Source of the DNA: Arthrobacter rhizosphaerae
GTDB lineage: Bacteria; Actinomycetota; Actinomycetes; Actinomycetales; Micrococcaceae
DNA length: 64,000 nt
NCBI RefSeq assembly: GCF_023062595.1
Contig: NZ_JALLAN010000006.1
Coordinates: 1-64,000, forward strand
Direction of reading: 5' to 3'
Positions within the stretch are counted from its first letter, which is position 1. Each line of letters opens with the position of its first letter. The notes under the pieces are model-generated. The model saw only the letters and a program-made list of their open reading frames with translations, was not told where the DNA came from and searched no databases. Made by a program: the position numbers and the translations under genes. This document shows positions 17,442 through 25,404 of this stretch, one piece after another.

Positions 17442-18454
17442 TGCATTTTCCTCTCTTGCGCCGGAACAAGTACTTGTCCCCTCCGGAAACGCCTGCACGG
17501 GAGATCGTCCAGCAGCTCGTCCCAGGCACGGAGGAAGGCACCCAGGCTGTAGTTCGCCAAGGCCGACTCCCGTGCCGCCGCTCCCATCTGCCGGGCTTCC
17601 TCCGGATCCAGGATCAGCCTGTGCGCCCAGCGTCGGAGCTCCTCGACGTCGGTTGAAACGACGCCGGCCCCGGGAGGAACCGCGCGGGCCGCCTCCGTAG
17701 TGGCCAGGGCGAGTACAGGCATGCCCAGATGCATTGCCTCCAGCAGTGACAGTCCCAACGAGGTCCACCGCAACGGATGCAGGTACACGCGGCAATGGGC
17801 CAGTTCACGGTGCAGGTCCGGCGTCACCAGGTCCCCGCGCACCCTCAACCGTGACGGATAGATTCCCGTTTCAGCCAGCAGCCCGCCACCGCCCATGCCG
17901 AAGACCTGGAGCGGGGCTACGGAGGCAAAACGCGCCAACAGGTCGGTCCCGGTAACCCTCCCCCGGCGCACGGGTTCGTTCACTACAACCCCCAGATCCG
18001 GGGTCGCCCCCGTGTAGAGGTAGCCCGGATCCGGGATGCCGTGTTCAATCACCACCGTGGGGGCGGCCCCGCTGTCCCAGAAGAGGTCGTTGAAATGAGT
18101 TACGTGGACTATGGGAATGTTGTTCTGGGCGGCGAGCGGGTGGCTTGTCCACGGCACGTCCCCCTTCGGCGTGTTGTGCTCCACGTAAACAGCGGGAAGC
18201 TCCGGTCCGGGCCTGCGTCCCAGCACGCGGTGCACTTCGTCGATCTCTTCGGGCCGTTGGAGGACGACGGCGTCAATGCTGTCCGGGTCCAACGTCGCCA
18301 ACGTGACTTCAGAGACTGATGCCGGCCAGTTCCTGCCTGCGCGTCCCAGGCCCCATGGACCTCCTTCGGGAAGGACCGGCAGGAGGTACTGGTGACGCCC
18401 GCGGACGAACGCATCCGTCCAGGCGCCGTGAACATGCCACAACAGGATTCTCAT
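17438..18454 (-). CDS. Glycosyltransferase (GT-B fold)
   Basis: Putative cytoplasmic glycosyltransferase of 338 residues. It starts MRILLWHVHGAWTDAFVRGRH and has VYVEHNTPKGD, VTHFNDLFWDSG, a phosphate-site stretch FGMGGGGL and the C-terminal SLGLSLLEAMHLGMPVLALATTEAARA, equivalent to the E-x7-E region. It is a short, diverged member of the GT1/GT4 group. ATG 18454 overlaps the following GT9 stop (18451), and its own stop overlaps the GT4 start. Donor and acceptor are unknown. Confidence 0.78.
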   Translation of the reverse strand: MRILLWHVHGAWTDAFVRGRHQYLLPVLPEGGPWGLGRAGRNWPASVSEVTLATLDPDSIDAVVLQRPEEIDEVHRVLGRRPGPELPAVYVEHNTPKGDVPWTSHPLAAQNNIPIVHVTHFNDLFWDSGAAPTVVIEHGIPDPGYLYTGATPDLGVVVNEPVRRGRVTGTDLLARFASVAPLQVFGMGGGGLLAETGIYPSRLRVRGDLVTPDLHRELAHCRVYLHPLRWTSLGLSLLEAMHLGMPVLALATTEAARAVPPGAGVVSTDVEELRRWAHRLILDPEEARQMGAAARESALANYSLGAFLRAWDELLDDLPCRRFRRGQVLVPAQERKMQ

Positions 18455-19527
18455 GGGTGCCAGACCTTTCTCCGCGTACTGAGGGAAGACACTCCGCTGA
18501 TCAGTCGTTCCACGGCATCCGCCACCTGTTCAGGTGCCACGGAGCTGAGGCAAGGATGCCCCGGTACAGGACATTCCCTGGCCCTGGTGAGCCTGCACGG
18601 AGCATTTTGGTCTCCCAACAGCTCCAGCGGAACCCCATAGGGTGCCCAGCGGACCGCGGGAACCACGGGGGAAAAGAGGCACACCACCGGTGTACCCACC
18701 GCAGCAGCAAGGTGGGCAGGACCGGTGTTACCCGTTACCACCGCCTTCGCCCGGGCAAGGACACCGGACAGCGTCCGCAGGTCGGTGCGTCCTCCGAGGT
18801 CGATCCCGGATGGTCCTGCCACGGTTGCCGTGAGGGCCCGTTCCCCCGGAGCACCGGTCACCACTACGCGATGACCTGCACCTTCGAGCAGTTCCACGGC
18901 AGCAGCGTGATGCAGCGGCGGCCAGGCCCGCGCAGGTGCTGTTGCCCCGGGATGCACCACGACGTAGGGCTCCTCCCCCACAAGGTCAGTGACGTCGGGA
19001 ACAGGAAGCACCTTGAGCTTGCCGTCATCGCCTGGAGGTAAGTCAAATCCGGCAGCCCGGGCGATGCCGAGGGCACGCTCCGCTTCAGGCTGGTCCTCGG
19101 GAAAATCTTCGCCCGGCCGCAGCCTGACATCCAGAAGTGATCCGGGGTAGTCCGTTGAGGCGCCAGCAACGCGGGTAACTCCGGCCAAACGGAGCAGTAA
19201 AGCGAGGGGCAACGGAGATTGATGAAAGGAAGTGAGAATGACGGCTTCGGTAATCCTGGAGTGCCGGATGAAGTCAGTAAGCGTATCCAGGTGCCTTGCA
19301 CTCACCGGAGGGCCAGGGTTGGCGATCCAAGGGCATGCCCAGCTGAAGACCTCAGTCACGCTGGGGAGGATGGACGCCGCCGCTTCGCCCTGGGGCCCGC
19401 ACAGCATGACAACGTCGTTGGCCCGCCCGGGGCCCGAGCGCCTGCCATGGGCAACAGCCCGGACGGCAGGACCTGCCAGCAGAACATCGCCCACACTGTC
19501 CAGGCGGGCCACCAGGACGCGGCTCAC
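18451..19527 (-). CDS. Glycosyltransferase family 9 (heptosyltransferase-type), copy B
   Basis: GT9 protein, 358 residues: VLVARLDSVGDVLLAGPAVRAVA at the N-terminus, then VVVHPGATAPARAWPPLHHAAAVELL and VTGNTGPAHLAAAVGTPVVCLFSPVVPA in the nucleotide-sugar domain. An RARECPVPGHPCLSS segment near the C-terminus carries the Cys pair common in WaaF-type members. GTG 19527 overlaps the gmhB stop by 4 bp. Likely transfers a heptose made by the neighbouring enzymes. Confidence 0.86.
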   Translation of the reverse strand: MSRVLVARLDSVGDVLLAGPAVRAVAHGRRSGPGRANDVVMLCGPQGEAAASILPSVTEVFSWACPWIANPGPPVSARHLDTLTDFIRHSRITEAVILTSFHQSPLPLALLLRLAGVTRVAGASTDYPGSLLDVRLRPGEDFPEDQPEAERALGIARAAGFDLPPGDDGKLKVLPVPDVTDLVGEEPYVVVHPGATAPARAWPPLHHAAAVELLEGAGHRVVVTGAPGERALTATVAGPSGIDLGGRTDLRTLSGVLARAKAVVTGNTGPAHLAAAVGTPVVCLFSPVVPAVRWAPYGVPLELLGDQNAPCRLTRARECPVPGHPCLSSVAPEQVADAVERLISGVSSLSTRRKVWHP

Positions 19528-20066
19528 GGCGGACCGTCCAGGAGCATCCGGATTGCAGCGCTAAGGTCCTCTGCAACGTTTCCGACGGCGGCTTCCACCT
19601 CTTCGGTGCGCGTCGCCTGCGTCGGAACAAGGACGCCCCTGGCACCGGCCGCTTCTGCAGCTTCCAGGTCAGAGCCGATGTCTCCTATGTAGGCTGCCTG
19701 CGCGGGGGAGATTCCGAGGCGGCGGCAGGCGGCGATGATCATGCCGGGGGCGGGCTTCCGGCAGCCGCACCTGTCCTCGGGCGCATGCGGACAGATTTCC
19801 CAAACATCGAAAGGCCCCAGCAGCTCTTCGATGCGCAAATTGACGCTGCTGACCTGGTTTTGGGTTAAGAGACCGCGGGAAATTCCGGACTGGTTACTGA
19901 TGACGCCCGTGGCCAGGCCAAGGGCGCGAAGTTCCTGCAAAACAATGGAGGCATGGCCCATGGGCTCCACCAGGTCAGGGTTCCCGTTGTAGGGCACGTC
20001 CTGTACCAGCGTGCCGTCCCGGTCGAACAGGACAGCCCGAAGCGGTAATGAGTTGTCACTTCCCAT
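19524..20066 (-). CDS. gmhB: Heptose-1,7-bisphosphate 7-phosphatase-like HAD protein
   Basis: HAD-IIIA phosphatase, 180 residues, the usual GmhB size. The catalytic DRDGT is at residues 15-19, SNQSGISRG forms motif II, and the zinc-ligand cluster C-x-H-x5-C-x-C (Cys92, His94, Cys100, Cys102) is intact, followed by RKPAPG and GDIGSDLEAA. GmhB removes the 7-phosphate of D-glycero-D-manno-heptose 1,7-bisphosphate. This is the promoter-proximal gene of the seven-gene reverse-strand operon that runs down to the SDR. Histidinol-phosphatase-type relatives share the motif, so the substrate rests on context. Confidence 0.86.
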   Translation of the reverse strand: MGSDNSLPLRAVLFDRDGTLVQDVPYNGNPDLVEPMGHASIVLQELRALGLATGVISNQSGISRGLLTQNQVSSVNLRIEELLGPFDVWEICPHAPEDRCGCRKPAPGMIIAACRRLGISPAQAAYIGDIGSDLEAAEAAGARGVLVPTQATRTEEVEAAVGNVAEDLSAAIRMLLDGPP

Positions 20067-20157
20067 ATCCAGTCCGTTCCCCGTTACAGTCCTTGCTAAA
20101 CAGCTCGGGAAGGACTTCTCTTGGGGCTAGACTCCAAACTCGAGGAAGGACACGGAT

Positions 20158-21102
20158 TTGAACGGTCATCCTGTGCAGCAACCCAGGCCTGATTTACTGG
20201 TGTTGCGGGCCCTCAAGCTCGGAGACCTGCTGGTTGCGGTGCCGGCATTGCACGCTTTGCGCCGCGCTTATCCGGAACACCGTCTTCGCTATGCTGCCCA
20301 GGGCTGGCTGACGGAGGCGCTCCAGCTCGTCGGCGGTTTTGAACTTCTGCCGACGCACGGGCTGGACGAACCGATTGCCCTGGAGCCCGGCACTGTTGAC
20401 GTGGCAGTCAACCTGCATGGCAGCGGACCGGAAAGCCAGGAGCGCATAGAGGAACTCAAGGCCCGCCACACCATTTCCCACATATCTGAGCGCAGGGACG
20501 GGCCCCCATGGCAACCGGACCTCCATGAGCGGGAGCGCTGGACGACCCTGTTGCAATGGCATGGCATCGAAGCTGACCCCTTGGACTTTCGCCTCAACCG
20601 TCCGGCAGTACCTGCGGCAATACCGGATGCCACCGTAATCCACGTCGGCGCGGCCTACGGCAGCCGTCTCTGGCCCGTCGACCGGTTCGCTTTCGTGGCG
20701 TCCAAGCTGGCGGCTTCAGGGCACAGCGTTCTTTTTACGGGGAGCGCTGCCGAACGCGAGCGCGCCCTGGTGGTCTGCCGAAGGGCAGGCCTCGCCGAAA
20801 CCGCAGTTGTGGCGGGGCAACTGACGCTCAGCCAGTTCGCAGCGGCGGTGGCCGACGCACGGCTGGTCATCTCGGCAGACACGGGGGCAGCACATCTGGC
20901 CTCCGCTTACGGCATACCGTCCGTAGTGCTCTTCGGCCCGGCTCCGCCCGAAATCTGGGGCCCTCCGCCAGGCCCGCATGTGGTGCTGACCAAGGCTGCG
21001 GTAAGGCGCGGAGACACCTTTGCCGCTGACCCGGATCCGGCGATATTGGGGGTGGCCACTCAGGAGGTACTGGAGGCCGTCCGAGGCCTGGGCCTGCTTT
21101 GA
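20158..21102 (+). CDS. Glycosyltransferase family 9 (heptosyltransferase-type), copy C
   Basis: GT9 protein, 314 residues: LLVLRALKLGDLLVAVPALHALRRAYPEH, then VIHVGAAYGSRLWPVDRFAFVASKLA and ISADTGAAHLASAYGIPSVVLFGPAPPEIWG. TTG 20158 is used because GAGGAAGGA lies directly upstream and no ATG is nearby. It is divergent from gmhB with only 91 bp between them, so both probably share a control region. The last 43 bp overlap the convergent sigma-factor gene. Confidence 0.85.
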   Translation: MNGHPVQQPRPDLLVLRALKLGDLLVAVPALHALRRAYPEHRLRYAAQGWLTEALQLVGGFELLPTHGLDEPIALEPGTVDVAVNLHGSGPESQERIEELKARHTISHISERRDGPPWQPDLHERERWTTLLQWHGIEADPLDFRLNRPAVPAAIPDATVIHVGAAYGSRLWPVDRFAFVASKLAASGHSVLFTGSAAERERALVVCRRAGLAETAVVAGQLTLSQFAAAVADARLVISADTGAAHLASAYGIPSVVLFGPAPPEIWGPPPGPHVVLTKAAVRRGDTFAADPDPAILGVATQEVLEAVRGLGLL

Positions 21103-21977
21103 GTATCGCCGTCGAGCAGCCGTTGCTGAAGCTGGACCAGGATCTTTGAGAGCCGGCGGGAGACCTGCATTTGGGTCATCCCCACTCTCTGGCCCAGTTC
21201 GCTTTGTGATTCCTCCAGGAAGTAGCGCCGGTAGAGCAGCTGCCGATCCGCTTCACTGAGCTCCTGGATGGCGTCGCTGAGGCTGAGAAGTTCTTCGAGC
21301 CGCTCAGGGGAGGCATCGGGGGAGACGAGCGTTTCGGCGGGAGGTGGCGCATCACTATGTACATCAACCGCATCCAGCGAGTCCGGACGAAGGCTGGCGG
21401 AAGCGGCCATCGCTTCCCGGACGCACGCGACGTCGGCGCCCAGTTCCAGGGCGATTTCAGCGTCCGTGGGAGACCTTCGCAGCCTCTGCGACAGCAGGGG
21501 CTCAGTCCGCAGGATCTCTGTGCGAAGGTCCTGGATGTGCCGGGGCGGCCGGACCATCCAGCAACGGTCCCGCAGATATCGTTTGAGTTCACCGGTGATG
21601 GTGGGGGTTGCGTAAGCGGGAAAACTCCCACCCCGGCTCTCATCAAAACCCCGCGCGGCCTTGACCAGGCCCAGGTAGGCAACCTGATTCAGGTCCGCCC
21701 TTTCGCGTCCCCTGGAGACGAACCTTGCGGCGAGGGACTCGGCAAGATCCAGGTAGGTGAGAACCAGGTGATTCTGGAACGTGAGCTGAATCTGGCCTTG
21801 CTGGTTCTGTCGTGGCTGATTATTCGCCGGTTTATTGTGCTCCGGCTGACTGTGCGCTTTTTGGTTGTGCGCTCTTTGGTTGTGCGCAGGCTGGCTGTGC
21901 ACAGGCCGGTTTGGAGCCGTCTTGTAGCTTCGTCCGGTTGCCGGGAGCAACGGCAGGGAAGGCTGGGTTTCCCGCAT
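21060..21977 (-). CDS. SigB/SigF-class RNA polymerase sigma factor
   Basis: Group 3 sigma-70 factor, 305 residues, of the stress/sporulation type. Region 2 is recognisable in ERADLNQVAYLGLVKAARGFDESRGGSFPAYATPTITGELKRYLRD, region 3 in RLRRSPTDAEIALELG, and region 4 HTH in ESQSELGQRVGMTQMQVSRRLSKIL. ATG 21977 behind AAAGGA is the start. The first 60 residues are a hydrophilic Gln/Asn/His tail with seven five-residue repeats, absent from typical members. No anti-sigma (RsbW-like) gene adjoins it. It probably controls part of the stress genes nearby (inferred). Confidence 0.9.
   Translation of the reverse strand: MRETQPSLPLLPATGRSYKTAPNRPVHSQPAHNQRAHNQKAHSQPEHNKPANNQPRQNQQGQIQLTFQNHLVLTYLDLAESLAARFVSRGRERADLNQVAYLGLVKAARGFDESRGGSFPAYATPTITGELKRYLRDRCWMVRPPRHIQDLRTEILRTEPLLSQRLRRSPTDAEIALELGADVACVREAMAASASLRPDSLDAVDVHSDAPPPAETLVSPDASPERLEELLSLSDAIQELSEADRQLLYRRYFLEESQSELGQRVGMTQMQVSRRLSKILVQLQQRLLDGDTQSRPRPRTASSTS
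21798..21902 (-). repeat. Seven 15-bp units encoding a five-residue H-N-Q repeat in the sigma factor
   Basis: Residues 26-60 read as successive pentads VHSQP, AHNQR, AHNQK, AHSQP, EHNKP, ANNQP and RQNQQ. The DNA shows matching degenerate repeats with the core TTGTGCGC. It is disordered, low-complexity sequence. Confidence 0.85.
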
Positions 21978-22041
21978 GTCGTTCGTTCCTTTGTGCTGGA
22001 GCGTTCGAAAAGCCCGTGGCAAGACTTATCAGTAGCGAACC

Positions 22042-22055
22042 ATAAGGTTGCTTAT
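22042..22055. promoter_or_regulatory. Candidate operator ATAAG-GTTG-CTTAT
   Basis: A perfect 5-bp palindrome with a 4-base centre in the 184-bp region between the divergent sigma factor and epimerase genes. A further CTTAT half-site lies at 22025-22029. A similar TAAG-N2-TGCTTA site stands at 36292-36302. The regulator is unknown. Confidence 0.4.
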
Positions 22056-22161
22056 TAAACAATGCCCGGTAGCGTTATTCGAAGAAACTGTCTGAAGCCG
22101 GGAACGGAGCAATTGGACTTCCGGGCCCGTGGCCACCAGCTGAACGGAAGGACCGTCCGAG

Positions 22162-23313
22162 ATGCGCGTCGTTATCGTAGGAGCCAGCGGCAATGTTGGA
22201 ACGGCCGTTCTGCGCAGGCTCCAAAAAGAGCGTTCTGTGAGGCCGGACCTGGAGCTGGTCGGAGTCAGCAGACGGGTGCCAGACTCCTCCAAGCCACCTT
22301 TCAACGGCGTTTTGTGGCATGCCCTCGACGTGGGCGCGGAAGAGGATCGGCACCAGCTCAGAGCAGCCCTTAAAGGTGCAGATGCGGTGGTGCATCTTGC
22401 CTGGCAAGTCCAGCCAAACCACGATCTGGACCGGCTCTACCGCACGAATGTGACAGGCACGGCGAACATGCTCAGCGCTGCCAAAGAGGCCGGAGTAAAG
22501 CACATCGTTTGCGCTTCTTCCATCGGCGCATACAGCCGGGCGGCCAGCAAGGAATTCCGCGTCGACGAGAGTTGGCCCGCTACCGGCATCCCAGGCTCGC
22601 ACTACAGCAGGCACAAGGCGGAGCAGGAGGCCTTGCTGGATAGCTTCATGGCCGAGAACCCCACTGTTACCGTGGCAAGGCTAAGGCCTGGCCTGACGTT
22701 CCAGCGTGATGCCGGATCCGAGATCGGGAGGTACTTCCTCGGCCCACTGATACCGAAGCTCTTGCTTGGTAAGCCCAGGACGCCCATCCTTCCCGTTCCC
22801 CCGCAGTTTGTTTTCCAGGCCGCCCATGCCGACGACGTTGCTGACGCCTACTGGCGCGTTCTTGACCGCGGAGCGGGGGGCGCCTTCAACATTGCCGCCG
22901 AGCCGGTGGTGACACCCCAAGGGCTCGCAGGGCTGTTCCACGCTAAGCGCTGGTTGCCCATCCCGGTACGCATGGTCCACGCCGCCGCGGATATCAGCTG
23001 GAGGCTGCATTTACAGCGAACCGACGCCGGCTGGGTGGACATGGCTGAAGGGGCTCCCATCATGGACACCACCCGGGCACGGGAAATCCTCGGCTGGACA
23101 CCGCAGGTATCCTCACTTGATGCCATCAAGGAAGTACTGGCCGGGCTCGGCTCCGGGCACGGGATAGCAGCATCGCCTGCCATGCACCCCCGGCCGCTGC
23201 TTGGGCCGGCAGGGCTTCGAAGGCAGGCGATGCGCAGGGTGGCCGTCCGCAGTGGCGCTTTGCGCAGTGAGGCTTTGCGGCGTCAGGCCTTCCGCACGCC
23301 CAGCGGGCAGTAG
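22162..23313 (+). CDS. NAD-dependent epimerase/dehydratase with basic repeat tail
   Basis: Extended SDR, 383 residues. The N-terminal Rossmann loop GASGNVG, VVHLAWQVQP, SSIGAY and the catalytic Tyr-x3-Lys (HYSRHKAEQ) are visible, followed by a variable sugar- or lipid-binding domain. It is likely to act on a nucleotide sugar or related substrate, but no specific reaction is evident. The final 32 residues form five basic pentads (xRRxA), an odd addition to this family. It starts at ATG 22162 behind AAGGA, divergent from the sigma factor, which may regulate it. Confidence 0.85.
   Translation: MRVVIVGASGNVGTAVLRRLQKERSVRPDLELVGVSRRVPDSSKPPFNGVLWHALDVGAEEDRHQLRAALKGADAVVHLAWQVQPNHDLDRLYRTNVTGTANMLSAAKEAGVKHIVCASSIGAYSRAASKEFRVDESWPATGIPGSHYSRHKAEQEALLDSFMAENPTVTVARLRPGLTFQRDAGSEIGRYFLGPLIPKLLLGKPRTPILPVPPQFVFQAAHADDVADAYWRVLDRGAGGAFNIAAEPVVTPQGLAGLFHAKRWLPIPVRMVHAAADISWRLHLQRTDAGWVDMAEGAPIMDTTRAREILGWTPQVSSLDAIKEVLAGLGSGHGIAASPAMHPRPLLGPAGLRRQAMRRVAVRSGALRSEALRRQAFRTPSGQ
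23215..23289 (+). repeat. Five 15-bp units encoding basic pentads at the epimerase C-terminus
   Basis: Residues 352-376 read LRRQA, MRRVA, VRSGA, LRSEA and LRRQA. The arginine-rich tail could bind acidic lipid or nucleic acid, but that is a guess. Confidence 0.8.
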
Positions 23314-23325
23314 CGGCAATAACGC

Positions 23326-23871
23326 CTAGCGGCGCCCCTCGTCATTCCGGCGGCGTTCGTTAGCATCACGGTCAGCAGCATCGCGGTCACCAGGGCCGCG
23401 GTCACCAGGGCCGCGGTCGGGAACGCCATGTTCTACGTGGCTGCGATCGTCGCCGCGATCGGGAACGCCTTGTTCAACATGGCCGTGACCGTCATCGCGG
23501 ACCCGATCCTGCCGGTTCCTTGTATCGACATCCGGATCCAGGGAGTCGGCACGCCTCAGCCGTTCAGCTGATTCGCCACGCAGGGACTCAGCTTCGCTCT
23601 GCCGCTTCTCAGCCTCCTGGCGCATTCTCTCGGCATCCACCTGAGCCTGTTCGGCATCTGCGCGGGCCTTAGTGGCGTTAGCCTCGCGCTCGCGGGCGTC
23701 CAGCTCAATGTTTTCCGCCTTGCGGCGCATTTCCCCGGCCTGTTGGCGCTGTTCGGCAACGTGCTTGTGGTGCAGTTCCTCTTTGCGTCTCCGGGCGGCC
23801 ATCGCTCCCAATACGAGCGCGACCACGACGACGATTCCTATCACGATCCAGACCCAGGCCATTGCATCCAT
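23326..23871 (-). CDS. Membrane-anchored coiled-coil protein
   Basis: 181 residues of unrecognised family. One N-terminal membrane helix (AWVWIVIGIVVVVALVLGA) is followed by about 90 residues rich in Arg/Glu/Ala with heptad character (REREANATKARADAEQAQVDAERMRQEAEKRQ), then a charged, repeat-rich tail (HVEQGVPDRG and HVEHGVPDRG, PGDRG repeats). The topology suggests a membrane-tethered cytoplasmic rod, as in stress or envelope scaffolds. It is divergent from the envelope-stress operon at 24068 and may share its regulation. Confidence 0.8.
   Translation of the reverse strand: MDAMAWVWIVIGIVVVVALVLGAMAARRRKEELHHKHVAEQRQQAGEMRRKAENIELDAREREANATKARADAEQAQVDAERMRQEAEKRQSEAESLRGESAERLRRADSLDPDVDTRNRQDRVRDDGHGHVEQGVPDRGDDRSHVEHGVPDRGPGDRGPGDRDAADRDANERRRNDEGRR
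23385..23414 (-). repeat. Two exact 15-bp repeats in the coiled-coil protein tail
   Basis: Units 23385-23399 and 23400-23414 are identical and encode the D-R-G-P-G pentads. Just beyond, two longer imperfect copies of a HVE-x-GVPDRG-coding segment occur (about 23415-23500). Confidence 0.88.
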
Positions 23872-23978
23872 GGGATATTCAACCCTTTCAACTCGCGCAA
23901 GATCCGGCGGTTTCCGCTGCCGTCCTCACTGTTCAGCAGCACCCCTCGTGTCCGTTTGAAAGATCTTAGGAAGGGTAC

Positions 23979-24009
23979 TTACTATTCGATAGTAATCATG
24001 CTTACTATT
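23979..24009. promoter_or_regulatory. Palindrome TTACTAT-TCG-ATAGTAA plus third TTACTAT half-site
   Basis: Perfect 7-bp arms (23979-23985, 23989-23995) followed by another TTACTAT at 24002-24008, within the AT-rich region between the divergent genes at 23871 and 24068. The layout fits an operator with cooperative half-sites over the promoter of the envelope-stress operon. Confidence 0.55.
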
Positions 24010-24067
24010 TAGTGCCAGTAATGCTGGTTCTTGATCAGCAGCCGACCTTTTGAGAAAGAGAGCGAAG

Positions 24068-24967
24068 ATGACAGAGAACCAATGGCCGCAGGACGGAAGC
24101 TACGGCACCGCTCCGGCCGATGCGCGATCGACCGACCCGTATGACCCCGCCTACCCTGCAGGAACAACCACTTCCGCAGGGATGCAGTCCGGTGAGGAGA
24201 CCGGGTCATCCAAAAAGGACGCCATGAAGACTGAGGCCGGGGAAGTCGGCAGGCAGGCCAGCGACTCTGCGCGGAACGTGGCGGAAACTGCAAAGGCTGA
24301 GGCAGCAAACGTTGCAACAGAGGTCAAGACGAACGCCAAGGATCTGCTGTATCAGGCAAGGTCCGACCTCACGAACCAAGCCGGAAGCCAACAGCAGAAA
24401 GTTGCTGAGGGCCTGCGCTCCATCTCCAGCCAGTTGCATTCCATGGCCTCGGCCCCTGATGAACAGGGCGTTGCATCAGATCTCGTCCGCCAAGCGGCCG
24501 AGCGCTCGTCCTCCGTGGCTTCCTGGCTCGAAGCAAGGGACCCGGGCTCGCTGCTTGACGAAGTAAAGTCCTTTGCCCGCCAGCGTCCGGGGACATTCCT
24601 CCTGCTTGCAGCTGGTGCAGGCGTCCTGGCCGGCCGCCTGACCAGAGGGTTGACCGCCGGTTCCCCTGATTCGGGAATGGGCAGCACCGGAACCAGAACC
24701 GGAATGGTTGAGCCCATGCCCGGAGGGATGGCAGTTCCCCCGCCGCCGGTCCAGTATCCGGCTCCCACAACCACCACGGCCGGGGTCGCAGCGGGGACTG
24801 GAGGCCAGACGTACCCGCCGAATCCCGTGGAGGGCGCAGGAACCACCCGCGACCAGTGGGCCGATGACCCGCTGGCAGGCGACCGCGTTGGTGAGAGCCC
24901 CCTGTCAGGAAGCCGCCCAACTGACGATCCTTACCGCGACGATCCGTTTGATGGTGGGCGTCGATGA
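24068..24967 (+). CDS. Stress-type protein with Ala-rich amphipathic helix and single membrane segment
   Basis: 299 residues, first gene of a three-gene operon. A hydrophilic N-terminus is followed by a long Ala/Lys/Glu/Thr-rich helical stretch (about 60-150; SARNVAETAKAEAANVATEVKTNAKDLL), one probable membrane helix near residue 185-200 (GTFLLLAAGAGVLAGRLTRG) and a Pro/Gly-rich tail ending in charged repeats. It resembles membrane-anchored, LEA-like stress proteins; no named family can be assigned with certainty. ATG 24068 is chosen over TTG 24050 because GAGCGAAG precedes it. Its stop overlaps the next start (ATGA). Confidence 0.75.
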   Translation: MTENQWPQDGSYGTAPADARSTDPYDPAYPAGTTTSAGMQSGEETGSSKKDAMKTEAGEVGRQASDSARNVAETAKAEAANVATEVKTNAKDLLYQARSDLTNQAGSQQQKVAEGLRSISSQLHSMASAPDEQGVASDLVRQAAERSSSVASWLEARDPGSLLDEVKSFARQRPGTFLLLAAGAGVLAGRLTRGLTAGSPDSGMGSTGTRTGMVEPMPGGMAVPPPPVQYPAPTTTTAGVAAGTGGQTYPPNPVEGAGTTRDQWADDPLAGDRVGESPLSGSRPTDDPYRDDPFDGGRR

Positions 24968-25386
24968 GCAGCCAGATACCGGAGCCTCCTCCCTCTGAGG
25001 CGCACATGAAAGCGGACAACTCCTCACTGGGCGATCTGCTGAGCGATGTCACCAGGGACATTTCCACGCTGATGCGCCAGGAAGTTGAGCTGGCCAAGGC
25101 CGAGATCAAGCAGTCGGGAACCCGGGCCGGGAAAGGTGCAGGCCTGTTGGCTGGCGCCGGCGTGGCCGGGCACTTCGTGCTGCTGTTCCTCTCCGTGGCT
25201 CTCTGGTGGGGACTGGGCAACCTGATCGGGCACGGCTGGTCCGCCGTCGTAGTCGCCGTGATCTGGGCCATCATCGCCGCAATCCTCGCGTCCATGGGCC
25301 GCAAGGAACTCAAGGCGATCAAGGGCATGCCCCAGACCGCGGAAACGCTCCAGGAGATTCCACCCACCTTGAAACCAAATACCTAG
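24964..25386 (+). CDS. Actinobacterial holin-X (DUF1469-like) membrane protein
   Basis: 140 residues. An N-terminal amphipathic part SLGDLLSDVTRDISTLMRQEVELAKAEIKQS is the hallmark of the holin-X/YqjD-related family, followed by two membrane helices (GHFVLLFLSVALWWGLGNLI and AVVVAVIWAIIAAILASMG) and the basic end RKELKAIKGMPQTAETLQEIP. Despite its name, in this context it is a membrane organiser in a stress operon, not phage lysis machinery; no phage genes are near. It starts at an ATGA overlap with the upstream gene. Confidence 0.88.
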   Translation: MSSQIPEPPPSEAHMKADNSSLGDLLSDVTRDISTLMRQEVELAKAEIKQSGTRAGKGAGLLAGAGVAGHFVLLFLSVALWWGLGNLIGHGWSAVVVAVIWAIIAAILASMGRKELKAIKGMPQTAETLQEIPPTLKPNT

Positions 25387-25404
25387 ATCGAGCAAGGACA
25401 GACG

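Noticed and set aside
21798-21902. CRISPR-like repeat pattern
   Set aside because: The 15-bp units have no spacers, lie inside an open frame and code a regular pentad; they are coding tandem repeats.
24964-25386. Prophage lysis gene (holin)
   Set aside because: The holin-X name is historical; the gene is part of a stress operon with DUF3618 and there are no phage genes near.
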